Shown in pieces: positions 1-7,200 of a DNA stretch of 11,702 bases. The notes under the pieces are model-generated. The model did not search any database and was not told the DNA's origin. It saw only the letters and a list, made by a program, of their open reading frames with translations. A program made the position numbers and the translations under genes. Source of the DNA: Pseudodesulfovibrio sp. (GTDB lineage Bacteria > Desulfobacterota > Desulfovibrionia > Desulfovibrionales > Desulfovibrionaceae); NCBI GenBank assembly GCA_022712815.1, contig JAFLJW010000038.1:1-11702 (forward strand), written 5' to 3'. Within the stretch, counting starts at the first letter, position 1, and the number at the start of each line of letters is the position of its first letter.

Positions 1-816
1 GCGGACATGCTCGATCAGACACTCAAGAGCCTGAGTGAAACCGAAATCGGTTCGGCCCGTATCGATATCCTTCTCAACGGATGCACGGACGGCAGCCGGG
101 AGGTCGTGGATAATGCCCTTGCCCTTTTCCCTGATAATGAAATCACCATTCATGATCTTCATGTCAATATTGGTGCTCCGGCCGCACGCAACTGGCTCAT
201 GAACCTACCCAAAGTGCAGGAATCAGACTATATCGCGTTCCTTGATGACGACATCACATTACAAAGGAACTGGCTGGCGTCATTTTTGACCGTGGCCGAA
301 TCGGATGAGAAGATCGGTGTTGTCGGGTGCAAGATTGTGCATCCGGGTGAGCCTGCACAAATTCAGTACCTGTTCCGGTATGTTGCCATTGCCAATCATG
401 GCCTGCTCAAGATGAGCATCCATAGCCCTCTGGGGTGCTTTGACTCTCATGTGTATGACTTCATCCGTGAAACCCGGAATGTCATGGGGTGCCAGCACCT
501 GCTGAGGACAAAGGCGCTCAGGAACATCCCGGCAGGTTTTGACATCCGGTTCAGCCCTTCACAAGTGGACGATATAGACCACGATATAGCAATCTGTCTT
601 GAAGGATATAAAGTCATGTATTGTGGAACAGTGACCTGTATTCATCACCAATCGTCGGGTATCAACATTAAGAGTCAGGTGCGGGATGCCGCCTCAAGCG
701 GCAGCACCATGGCCAATGACATGAAGTTCTATTTCAAACATTTTGAGCACATGGAAAAACTTGAAGCACTCGACAACCTGAGCCTCTCAATTGGTGTTGA
801 GCCTCCTGTAATATAA
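1..816 (+). CDS. Family 2 glycosyltransferase, 5'-truncated by window edge
   Basis: The frame is open to base 1 and the first visible Met (base 7) is probably internal, because the beta-strand that normally opens a GT-A fold is missing. Numbering from that Met (269 residues), an NGCTDGS motif at 24-30 matches the NxSTDGS nucleotide-binding loop of GT2 enzymes. NIGAPAARN follows at 54-62. FLDDDI holds the metal- and nucleotide-sugar-binding aspartates (80-82). A VDDIDHD segment near 187-193 sits where the acceptor or catalytic acidic residues lie, and His213-His214 could be late metal ligands. These are family expectations, not tests of activity. No membrane segment is evident, so it is probably a cytoplasmic or membrane-peripheral enzyme moving a sugar from a nucleotide donor to a surface glycan or protein. 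The substrate cannot be told. Its base composition looks somewhat more AT-rich than topA, which is common in surface-polysaccharide genes. Neighbours upstream are outside the window. Confidence 0.85.
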   Translation, partial: ADMLDQTLKSLSETEIGSARIDILLNGCTDGSREVVDNALALFPDNEITIHDLHVNIGAPAARNWLMNLPKVQESDYIAFLDDDITLQRNWLASFLTVAESDEKIGVVGCKIVHPGEPAQIQYLFRYVAIANHGLLKMSIHSPLGCFDSHVYDFIRETRNVMGCQHLLRTKALRNIPAGFDIRFSPSQVDDIDHDIAICLEGYKVMYCGTVTCIHHQSSGINIKSQVRDAASSGSTMANDMKFYFKHFEHMEKLEALDNLSLSIGVEPPVI

Positions 817-889
817 GTAAAAAAATAGATCTGCCAGACTCTCTTTTCACTGATTATCGAGGGCCTTTTTGTGTTCAATATCGCTATTT

Positions 890-918
890 TTATCAATATT
901 TCGTCCATTATCTATATA
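890..918 (+). promoter_or_regulatory. Candidate sigma70-type promoter for topA
   Basis: The 208-bp gap between the glycosyltransferase and topA is AT-rich on its left side. TTATCA (890-895) and TATATA (913-918) are separated by 17 bp, each matching the -35 or -10 consensus at 4 of 6 positions. An alternative is TTGACG at 926-931, with a poor -10 near 950. A 6-bp inverted repeat, GAGGGT (921-926) and ACCCTC (955-960), brackets that second candidate. I see no convincing terminator for the glycosyltransferase in this gap. This is a motif reading only. Confidence 0.3.
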
Positions 919-1024
919 CAGAGGGTTGACGACCTGCCTGTTTAGCGTGCATAGACCCTCCTCAAACAACCAAAGAAGCGGATTTGGGTCGTTATTGCCC
1001 CAAACGCCGTTATGAGTGCCGATT

Positions 1025-3436
1025 ATGACAAAAGACCTGATCATCGTTGAGTCCCCTGCCAAGGTGAAGACCATCAGCAAATTTTTGGGGAAAAACTATA
1101 TTGTCGATGCCTCCGTGGGACATGTTCGCGATCTGCCCACCCGTGATCTCGGCGTGGACGAAGAGAATGGTTTCACCCCGCGGTATGAGGTCATCAAAGG
1201 CAAGGAAGACGTGGTCAAGCGTCTGAAAGCTGCCGCCAAAAAGGCTGATACAGTCTATCTGGCACCTGACCCCGACCGCGAGGGAGAGGCCATTGCCTGG
1301 CACGTTGCCGAGCTGCTCAAGCCGGTCAACGATAATATCAGGCGTATTCAGTTCAACGAAATCACCGCCCGTGCTGTCAAGGAAGCCCTTGAAAATGCTC
1401 AGGATTTAAATGAAGACCTGTTCGACTCACAGCAGGCTCGGCGTATTCTGGACAGGTTGGTCGGCTATAAAATTTCCCCGATTCTCTGGAAGAACGTCAA
1501 GCGCGGCATCTCTGCCGGACGCGTTCAGTCGGTCGCCCTCAAGATCGTGGTGGAGCGCGAGAAGGAACGCCGCGCTTTCAGGTCAGACGAATACTGGCCT
1601 TTCAAAGTCCTGCTCGAAGGCAAGACCCCGCCGCCGTTCTGGTTGGATTTGTACAAGCTTTCAAACAAGACCGTCAAACCCGGTGTCAATCATATCGGCA
1701 CTCAGGACGAGGCCGAAACCCTTCACGACGCCCTCAAATCCGGCAGCTTTACCGTTGATTCGGTGCAGGAAAAACAGCGCAAGCGCAATCCGCTGCCTCC
1801 CTACATCACCTCCACGCTCCAGCAGGATGCCAACCGGCGCATGGGCTATTCCGCCAAGCGGACCATGTCCATCGCTCAACGGCTCTACGAAGGTGTCGAT
1901 CTTGGCAGCCGTGGCACTACGGCACTTATCACCTACATGCGTACCGACTCCGTTCGCATCGCAAAAGAGGCTCAGGACGCTGCCAAAAAGCTGATTCTCG
2001 ATAAGTTCGGTAAAGACTATTATCCGGCCAAGACCCGGAATTTCAAAACCAAGGGAAGTGCGCAGGATGCCCATGAAGCCATCCGGACCGTAGATGTTTC
2101 CATTACGCCCGATGACGTCAAACCCCATCTGCCTGCCGAGCAACACAAGCTGTACCGGCTTATCTGGCAGCGGTTCGTGGCTTCGCAGATGGAGGCGGCC
2201 TCGTTTTGGGATACTGTTGTTCTGGTCAAGGCCCCCAGAACCTTGTGGCGGGCCAAGGGCGAGCGGATGCTTTTCTCCGGCTTCCTGGCTGCCATGGACA
2301 AGGGTGGAAGCGAAGGCGACACCGAATTGCCCAAGCTGGCCGAAGGGGACGTTCTGAACCTCAACGAGCTGAAGAAAGAACAGAAATTCACCCAGCCCCC
2401 GGCCCGGTTTTCGGAGGCATCGCTGGTCAAGACCCTTGAAGAACTCGGCATTGGCCGTCCTTCCACCTACGCGGCTATTATCTCCACATTGCTGGACCGC
2501 GAGTACGCACGTCAGGAAGAGAAACGGTTTGTGCCTACCGAGTTGGGCTTCACTGTTTCCGATCAACTTTCCGAGCATTTCCAAGATCTTATGGATGTCA
2601 GCTTTACTGCTCGCATGGAAGGCCTTCTTGATGATGTGGCCGACGGCAAAAAGAACTGGGTCGATCTGCTCAAGACCTTTGGGGACGATTTCTACCCGAC
2701 GCTGGAGAAAGCCAAGACCGAGATGGGCCGCTCCCAGCAGGAGACCGACCTCAAGTGCGAGAAGTGCGGCAAGCCCATGGCCATCAAGTTCGGAAGGACT
2801 GGCGAATTTCTGGGCTGTTCCGGTTTCCCTTCTTGCCGGACCATCAAGAATTTCACCCGCGACGAGCAGGGTGCCATCGTGATCGTTGAGCGCGAAAAGC
2901 CGGAAGAGACCGGCGTCAAGTGCGAAAAATGCGGTCGGCCCATGGCCATCAAGCAGAGCAAGCGCGGTGAATTTCTCGGTTGCACCGGATACCCGGACTG
3001 CAAAAGCATCGTCAATTTCGAGCGCGATGCGGATGGCAAGATCAAGGTCATTGAAACGGAAAAGCCCAAGGTCGTGGGAACCTGCCCGGACTGCGGCGGC
3101 GAGCTTTTGCTCAAGAAAGCCCGGACCGGCTCTCGGTTCATCGCCTGTTCCAACTACCCGGACTGCACCTACGCGGCCCCGTTCTCAACAGGCGTCCCCT
3201 GCCCCAATGACGGGTGTGAGGGCGAACTGGTCGAGAAATCTTCCCGCCGAGGCAAACTCTTTTATTCCTGCTCCACCTATCCCAAGTGCGACTACGCTGT
3301 CTGGAACTGGCCCATCAACGAGCCTTGCCCCAAATGCGAGCACCCGATCCTCACCCGCAAGACCACCAAAGACAAAGGCGAGCACATCGCGTGTCCCAAG
3401 AAAGGATGCGACTTCACAAAGGATATTGATTCTTAG
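1025..3436 (+). CDS. topA: DNA topoisomerase I (type IA) with five zinc ribbons
   Basis: This type IA enzyme relaxes negative supercoils in the nucleoid by passing DNA through a transient single-strand break. The protein has 803 residues from the chosen ATG. The N-terminal Toprim domain starts LIIVESPAKVKTI (Glu9 is the catalytic acid) and carries PDPDREGE at 81-88, the metal-binding acidic triad. The core has the GRVQS motif. The active-site tyrosine is Y304 in ITYMRTDS, equivalent to Y319 of E. coli. From C578 to C795 there are five CxxC-type ribbon repeats: four of the CEKCG...C...C kind, one with a CPNDGC variant, and a final CPKC...CPKKGC. The E. coli enzyme has fewer metal-binding ribbons. 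A GTG at 1016 would add three residues, but the ATG gives the usual MxKDLIIVESP start. Neither start has a strong Shine-Dalgarno. The stop codon lies inside a 35-bp tandem duplication. The gene appears monocistronic. Confidence 0.97.
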   Translation: MTKDLIIVESPAKVKTISKFLGKNYIVDASVGHVRDLPTRDLGVDEENGFTPRYEVIKGKEDVVKRLKAAAKKADTVYLAPDPDREGEAIAWHVAELLKPVNDNIRRIQFNEITARAVKEALENAQDLNEDLFDSQQARRILDRLVGYKISPILWKNVKRGISAGRVQSVALKIVVEREKERRAFRSDEYWPFKVLLEGKTPPPFWLDLYKLSNKTVKPGVNHIGTQDEAETLHDALKSGSFTVDSVQEKQRKRNPLPPYITSTLQQDANRRMGYSAKRTMSIAQRLYEGVDLGSRGTTALITYMRTDSVRIAKEAQDAAKKLILDKFGKDYYPAKTRNFKTKGSAQDAHEAIRTVDVSITPDDVKPHLPAEQHKLYRLIWQRFVASQMEAASFWDTVVLVKAPRTLWRAKGERMLFSGFLAAMDKGGSEGDTELPKLAEGDVLNLNELKKEQKFTQPPARFSEASLVKTLEELGIGRPSTYAAIISTLLDREYARQEEKRFVPTELGFTVSDQLSEHFQDLMDVSFTARMEGLLDDVADGKKNWVDLLKTFGDDFYPTLEKAKTEMGRSQQETDLKCEKCGKPMAIKFGRTGEFLGCSGFPSCRTIKNFTRDEQGAIVIVEREKPEETGVKCEKCGRPMAIKQSKRGEFLGCTGYPDCKSIVNFERDADGKIKVIETEKPKVVGTCPDCGGELLLKKARTGSRFIACSNYPDCTYAAPFSTGVPCPNDGCEGELVEKSSRRGKLFYSCSTYPKCDYAVWNWPINEPCPKCEHPILTRKTTKDKGEHIACPKKGCDFTKDIDS

Positions 3437-3500
3437 CCTCGGCTTCCGATAGCAGCCTGATAGCTTCTTAGCCCCGGCTTCCGATAGCGGCCTGATAGCT
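3431..3500 (+). repeat. 35-bp tandem duplication spanning the topA stop codon
   Basis: Two adjacent 35-bp units, 3431-3465 and 3466-3500, match at 33 of 35 positions. The differences are CCTCGG against CCCCGG, and AGCAGCC against AGCGGCC. Both units start TCTTAG; in the first unit this is the last serine codon and the stop of topA. The second unit runs straight into the imperfect palindrome beginning at 3503. The arrangement looks like a local duplication of the left end of a dispersed intergenic element, but that is inference. Confidence 0.85.
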
Positions 3501-3502
3501 GC

Positions 3503-3569
3503 GTTGCCAGACGCAATTGAATCCTCAACGTAGCGTTGCTACGCCTGCGGTTCAATTGTGCCTGTCGCC
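3503..3569. repeat. 67-bp imperfect palindrome, REP/MITE-like intergenic element
   Basis: A long hairpin can be drawn about one axis. CGTAGC (3529-3534) pairs with GCTACG (3538-3543) across a GTT loop. CAATTGAA (3514-3521) pairs with TTCAATTG (3551-3558) in the same register. Further pairs continue out to G3503-C3569 with a few mismatches and wobbles. The middle, roughly 3524-3528 against 3544-3548, is an internal bulge. No open reading frame fits it. I associate sequences of this type with repeated intergenic elements in Desulfovibrio-like genomes, but copy number cannot be seen here. Confidence 0.6.
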
Positions 3570-3593
3570 TTGCGCTCAGACCACTCTCGAAAG

Positions 3594-3634
3594 CCTCACA
3601 TTGTGATGGGATATTTGTGAGGTGATTTTGTTTT
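3594..3634 (+). terminator. Candidate Rho-independent terminator of topA
   Basis: CCTCACA (3594-3600) and TGTGAGG (3616-3622) form a perfect 7-bp stem with a 15-nt loop, followed by the T-rich tract TGATTTTGTTTT (3623-3634). The long loop and interrupted T tract make it a weak terminator. It lies about 160 bp after the topA stop, beyond the repeats. The loop also holds TTGTGA (3601-3606), repeated at 3615-3620. Confidence 0.45.
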
Positions 3635-3644
3635 AAATTTCATT

Positions 3645-3678
3645 GAACACAAAAAAGGCGCGGTCATCAAACCGCGCC
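3645..3678 (-). terminator. Rho-independent terminator of the cytochrome c gene
   Basis: On the minus strand a perfect 8-bp GC-rich stem (plus-strand arms GGCGCGGT 3657-3664 and ACCGCGCC 3671-3678, 6-nt loop) is followed by six uninterrupted T residues. It begins about 23 bp after the cytochrome stop codon. This is a textbook intrinsic terminator. Read on the plus strand, the downstream tract CTCTTGTTTT is poorer, so it may only partly block read-through from topA. Confidence 0.85.
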
Positions 3679-3701
3679 CTCTTGTTTTGAATGAGTGGCG
3701 G

Positions 3702-4247
3702 TTATTCTGCTGCGGCCTTGACCTTGACGATGGGTGCACCGGTGCCGTCAACGTTCAGCTTAATGGCCTGGGCGGCGGCGACCGATTCGGGGTCGGACTG
3801 GTTGGGATGACATTTGGCACAGAAAGTACCCATGTTGCCGCCTTCTGCGGTGGGCATAATCAGGTACTTGTAGTTGGCATTGGAAGGATGCGGGTTGTGA
3901 CAACTGACACAGGAAAATACGCCGTCTTTCAGCAATTGGCGCGGCACCTTGGTATAGGTGGGCGTGATGCCGGTCGGGTGGGTGGTGTGCATGTTGACGG
4001 GCAGGATGCCTTCTTCCTCGTTGTGACAGCCGATGCACAGGGCATCGATATCCACGATATTGGCACTCACGCGAGTGCGGGCCGGGTTTTCGCTGAAAAT
4101 CGGTTTCACGCCGACAGCATAGTCGCCTTTGGCGTAGTGAGTGCTATGACATTCCATACATTCCATGTCATGCGGTCCGACAGCAAAGGCGGATACCGAC
4201 AACATGAGGATGCATGCCGTTAGGCACAGCATTAGCAGTCGTTTCAT
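3702..4247 (-). CDS. Periplasmic tetraheme cytochrome c (doubled CXXCH type)
   Basis: The predicted protein has 181 residues. The N terminus (MKRLLMLCLTACILMLSVSAFA) is a Sec signal peptide with probable cleavage after Ala22, so the mature protein is periplasmic. Four CXXCH heme c sites are visible: CMECH 30-34, CIGCH 71-75, CVSCH 113-117 and CAKCH 143-147. The last two, with CHNPH and a spacing of about 30, resemble the doubled CXXCH domain. Other histidines (26, 37, 87, 90, 120) could be distal ligands, giving mostly bis-His hemes. The start at 4247 is chosen because GGAG lies 6 nt upstream and the signal peptide begins there; a longer frame to 4343 would put unrelated residues before it. 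An electron-transfer role is expected from the family, but the partner is not known. It is the only multiheme gene here, has its own terminator, and sits 446 bp downstream of the sensor kinase gene. It is too short and differently spaced to be called tetraheme cytochrome c3 with confidence. Confidence 0.88.
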   Translation of the reverse strand: MKRLLMLCLTACILMLSVSAFAVGPHDMECMECHSTHYAKGDYAVGVKPIFSENPARTRVSANIVDIDALCIGCHNEEEGILPVNMHTTHPTGITPTYTKVPRQLLKDGVFSCVSCHNPHPSNANYKYLIMPTAEGGNMGTFCAKCHPNQSDPESVAAAQAIKLNVDGTGAPIVKVKAAAE

Positions 4248-4361
4248 TGCATACTCCATCTTGAATGTGATCAGATTCCCCAAGCAGGCAGGAAAGCGAT
4301 TTGCCCCCGCAGACCAACCTGCTTTTACTCCATTAACAACCACTATCTCCCTGTTTGGAAA

Positions 4362-4448
4362 AAGTCAAAGCAAGGGAAAAAGTGCCACATGCCCTTATCG
4401 GACAAAAAAATGAAATATTTACCATTCGTTTGATTTAAGTCAAAGCAA
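4362..4448 (-). repeat. 12-bp direct repeat AAGTCAAAGCAA upstream of the cytochrome gene
   Basis: AAGTCAAAGCAA occurs exactly at 4362-4373 and 4437-4448, 75 bp apart. On the coding (minus) strand each copy reads TTGCTTTGACTT, so each contains TTGACT, a -35-like hexamer. The copy at 4437 overlaps the FNR-like box. The repeats could mark two promoters or two regulator sites. Confidence 0.5.
4430..4443. promoter_or_regulatory. Candidate CRP/FNR-family (FNR/Anr/Dnr-like) box
   Basis: TTGATTTAAGTCAA matches the TTGAT-N4-ATCAA dyad of FNR-family regulators with one change (GTCAA), a variant common in Anr/Dnr-type sites. It lies upstream of an anaerobic-type cytochrome gene, which fits, but its centre is about 190 bp from the start codon. 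A promoter at the proper distance is not evident. Confidence 0.35.
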
Positions 4449-4564
4449 CCGGACGTTATTTTCCCTATATACTAATCAAGACATTCATTCTCAGACAACT
4501 TGAATGACTTACACTCTCTCTGGAATCCGGTTTTGCCATCGACCGGAGAACTCCTCCTTCATAA

Positions 4565-4597
4565 CAGCAAAACGCCCTTGCACCGGGCGTTTTGTTG
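4565..4597. terminator. Bidirectional Rho-independent terminator after the sensor kinase gene
   Basis: The left arm 4565-4577 (CAGCAAAACGCCC) pairs with 4585-4597 (GGGCGTTTTGTTG): 13 pairs with one G-U wobble and a 7-nt loop. Both strands carry a four-T tract at the base of the GC-rich stem, so it could act in either direction. It lies about 100 bp downstream of the minus-strand kinase gene, its likely owner. Confidence 0.75.
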
Positions 4598-4693
4598 CTA
4601 TGGAACCCCGGCCTCCATCGATAGCGGCCCGCCTCTCACGCTGCCAGGCAGGATTGGTAAAGAGAGATGCGAGGTGTCTACACTCCTATCAAG

Positions 4694-7192
4694 CTATCGC
4701 GGCAAATTCTTTTGCAAGACCCTTTTCAATTCCTGAATACTGACTGGTTTTGCCAGATAATCGGTCATGCCTTCCTTGAGAAAGGTATCCCGGTCACAGC
4801 TCATGGCGTGGGCCGTGAGAGCGATAATCGCAATATTCTGTTTGTCTCCCAGGCCGGTTCCCTTGCGGATGAGTCGGGTGGCTTCAATGCCATTCATGAT
4901 CGGCATCTGGATATCCATGAGAATCAGATCAAAATCGTGCTGGGCCAACTGGCAGAGAGCCTCCTCCCCATTGTTTACGCACACGGCTGAATGGCCGAGT
5001 TTTTCCACTAACTTGTGCACGGCCAGTTGGTTGACGCGATCATCTTCAGCGATCAGAATTCGTTTGGAGCAGGTCAGCGGTAAGTCTTCAGAGAGGCTTG
5101 GCTGGCAAACCATAGAGGTTTTTTCCGATACCCTGAAATTTATGCCAAAGTAGATGCTCGTTCCATAGCCCTCTTCACTGACCATGGAAATATTGCCATC
5201 CATCAGTTCGACCAGACGTTTGACTATGTTCAGCCCCAGTCCCGTCCCCTGAAACTTGCGGGTGTAGGCTCCGTCCACCTGAGTGAACGCACCGAAAATT
5301 TTGTCCATCATGTCGTCCGGGATGCCGATGCCGGTGTCGATAATCGAGAACAGCAGTTGACATGTATTTGGATCGGCACAATTGAGACGGGAGACCTCCA
5401 CACAGACCGATCCATCTTCCGTGAATTTGAGGGCATTGCCTACCAGATTGAAAAGGACCTGACGCAGGCGGACCGGGTCGCCTTCCAGATATCCGGGCAG
5501 GTCGCCGAGTGTGGTGAAGGGGAAACTCAGGCCCTTGCTCCTGGCCATGTGGCTGAACGTTTCATGCACCGAGTCGAGGATATCTCCGAGCCTGAACTCC
5601 ACATTAATCAGTTCCAGTTTGCCTGCCTCCACCTTGGAAAGATCGAGAATATCGCTCAGCAACTGTGTCAGGTTCTTGCAGGAGGTGATGGCCGTTTCCA
5701 CGTATTCCCTGTGCTCCGAGGTCAGATCGTCCATGGCCAAAAGCTGCATCATGCCCATGGCTCCGTTAAGTGGGGTCCGAAGCTCGTGGCTCATGTTGGC
5801 CAAGAACTCACTCTTGGCGCGGCTGACGATTTCGGCCTTTTCCTTGGCCTGGACCAATTCAGCTTCAATGGCCTTGCGGGCGGATATGTCCTGATTGGTG
5901 CCATAAATTCTGACAGGCTCGCCAGCGTCGTCGAAATCGACCTGGGAATGACACAAGGCATTGCGATATTCTGTCTGCCCAACGGGCAGATATCTGAATT
6001 CGAACTGAAAATAAGTCTGGTTGCTATTGGTGGTCCTCAAAGCATTAAACAATTTGCCCCGGTCTTCGGGATGCACATGAGACATGGTTTTCCGCAGACT
6101 GGGTGTGTGTCTGGACGAGTCATAGCCAAACAGCCGATGTTGCTCGTCGGACCAGTGCATTTTGTTGGTTCTAAAGTTGTATTCCCAACTACCAAGGGTA
6201 GCTATTTGCTGAGCGCGTTTGAGCCCCATTTCACTGGCCCGGACCCGTTCTTCCGCTTTCAGACGGGCGTCCATGGACTCCTTGAGTTCCCGGTTGAGGG
6301 ATAAGATGGATATATACCGCCAGATAATGAGAATTGCCACGCTGATAAGAAGCAATATGCCGCTTGCTGTCAAAATAAGCGTCGCGGTCCAGAAAGGTTC
6401 TGATTTTCCGTACCATTTAAGGTAAATCTCGGCAAAGTCCTTGGAGGAAACATAAGAACGTAACGAGGCACTCAGTTGGTGGGTAAGTTCCACGCTTGTC
6501 TTGGGCAGCAGGTATCCCCGCCGCAACTCCATGAGCGGTTTTCCCACCACCTTGATCTTGTTATCAACTTCGATCTCCCGGGCTTTTTTCCAAAGGATCG
6601 GTTCGGGAAAAACAAAAGCATCCACCTTGCCTGCGAGCAGGCTGAACAGGGCTTCATTTATATTGTCGAATAGTATCAGTCTGACACCAACTCTCAGGCC
6701 GAGCTTTGACTGGGCGACACTCTGGTTGATGACTGCGGTGCGACGACCCACCAGATCGTCAAAGGATTTGATGTCAAAGGTGTCCTCGCGCACAAAACAG
6801 GAAAGCGAGATAGTCTCGAATACATCAGTGAACAGGAATTCAGCCTGACGTGCCGGGCTGATGCCTATGCCGGGCATGAGGTCGGCCCGACCAGAGCGCA
6901 CGGCTTCCAACGCTTCAGCCAGATTGTTGACCACCAGAAAATCATAGTCGAGGTAATTACTCAGGGCGATGGTACGAAAGATGTCGATGGCAAATCCTTC
7001 CGGCCTGCCATTGGCATCAATGGCGTAGAGTGGCGGAAAGTCGGAAAGAACCACTGCCGTGACAGATCTTGTTCTCGGCTCAGCACGGGCTGGAGAATAA
7101 AGGGAAAGACAGATAATCATACCTGCGATCAGGTATAGACCCAGACGGCAAAAGGCCGCCAGGAATATTATATCAAGTACCCGTTTAAGCAT
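4694..7192 (-). CDS. Hybrid sensor histidine kinase (SBP3-PAS-HisKA-HATPase-receiver)
   Basis: This is an 832-residue inner-membrane kinase. A signal anchor spans about residues 5-36. A periplasmic solute-binding domain of the bacterial family 3 (amino-acid-binding) type covers about 42-264, with ISPARQAEFLFTD holding a candidate ligand Arg115. A second membrane segment lies at 268-291 and a short coiled linker follows. A PAS domain spans about 328-440 (WEYNF..., VHPEDR, YGTNQDISARK). HisKA carries the phosphoacceptor His469 in MSHELRTPLNG. HATPase_c shows NLVGNALKF (Asn586), DTGIGIP (Asp619) and GTGLGL (649-654). The C-terminal receiver (710-832) is intact: Asp717/Asp718, phosphoacceptor Asp760, Thr793 and Lys815. 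There is no HPt domain, so phosphate must pass to a separate HPt protein or regulator, and none is visible nearby. The start is supported by GAGGG 7 nt upstream. The binding domain suggests it senses a small polar solute or amino acid; the ligand is unknown. Its leader has a hairpin covering the ribosome binding site. Confidence 0.95.
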   Translation of the reverse strand: MLKRVLDIIFLAAFCRLGLYLIAGMIICLSLYSPARAEPRTRSVTAVVLSDFPPLYAIDANGRPEGFAIDIFRTIALSNYLDYDFLVVNNLAEALEAVRSGRADLMPGIGISPARQAEFLFTDVFETISLSCFVREDTFDIKSFDDLVGRRTAVINQSVAQSKLGLRVGVRLILFDNINEALFSLLAGKVDAFVFPEPILWKKAREIEVDNKIKVVGKPLMELRRGYLLPKTSVELTHQLSASLRSYVSSKDFAEIYLKWYGKSEPFWTATLILTASGILLLISVAILIIWRYISILSLNRELKESMDARLKAEERVRASEMGLKRAQQIATLGSWEYNFRTNKMHWSDEQHRLFGYDSSRHTPSLRKTMSHVHPEDRGKLFNALRTTNSNQTYFQFEFRYLPVGQTEYRNALCHSQVDFDDAGEPVRIYGTNQDISARKAIEAELVQAKEKAEIVSRAKSEFLANMSHELRTPLNGAMGMMQLLAMDDLTSEHREYVETAITSCKNLTQLLSDILDLSKVEAGKLELINVEFRLGDILDSVHETFSHMARSKGLSFPFTTLGDLPGYLEGDPVRLRQVLFNLVGNALKFTEDGSVCVEVSRLNCADPNTCQLLFSIIDTGIGIPDDMMDKIFGAFTQVDGAYTRKFQGTGLGLNIVKRLVELMDGNISMVSEEGYGTSIYFGINFRVSEKTSMVCQPSLSEDLPLTCSKRILIAEDDRVNQLAVHKLVEKLGHSAVCVNNGEEALCQLAQHDFDLILMDIQMPIMNGIEATRLIRKGTGLGDKQNIAIIALTAHAMSCDRDTFLKEGMTDYLAKPVSIQELKRVLQKNLPR

Positions 7193-7200
7193 AAGTTATC

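Larger units (their letters stand above)
4248..4693. other. 446-bp non-coding gap between sensor kinase and cytochrome genes
   Basis: No credible gene lies here; short frames in it cross the terminator at 4565-4597 and resemble no protein family I recognise. The cytochrome-proximal part is the probable cytochrome promoter region and contains an FNR/Dnr-like box and a 12-bp direct repeat. The kinase-proximal part has the terminator and a small inverted repeat, TCCGGT (4526-4531) with ACCGGA (4542-4547). I could not assign clear -35/-10 elements for the cytochrome; GATAAG on the minus strand (4399-4394) is a possible -10. Confidence 0.6.

Noticed and set aside
1016..1024. GTG start for topA giving three extra residues
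   Set aside because: It has no better ribosome binding site and the ATG at 1025 gives the N terminus typical of the family.
3431..3500. Possible CRISPR repeat pair
   Set aside because: The two units are directly adjacent without spacers and there are no cas genes; it is a tandem duplication.
4248..4343. Longer N terminus for the cytochrome
   Set aside because: It would bury the signal peptide behind 32 unrelated residues, and the internal ATG has GGAG at proper spacing.
4370..4387. Minus-strand TGGCAC followed by TTGC, resembling a sigma54 promoter of the cytochrome gene
   Set aside because: The GG and GC elements are 13 bp apart instead of the strict 10, so sigma54 RNA polymerase should not recognise it.
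4500..4743. Short plus-strand frames between the kinase and cytochrome genes
   Set aside because: They run through the strong terminator at 4565-4597 and into the antisense of the kinase, and have no ribosome binding site.
5357..6304. Long plus-strand open frame of 315 codons inside the sensor kinase gene
   Set aside because: It is antisense to a gene with clear kinase motifs and its translation resembles no protein family; it is a coding shadow. The same applies to the long antisense frame inside acs (9549-10664) and to those inside topA.
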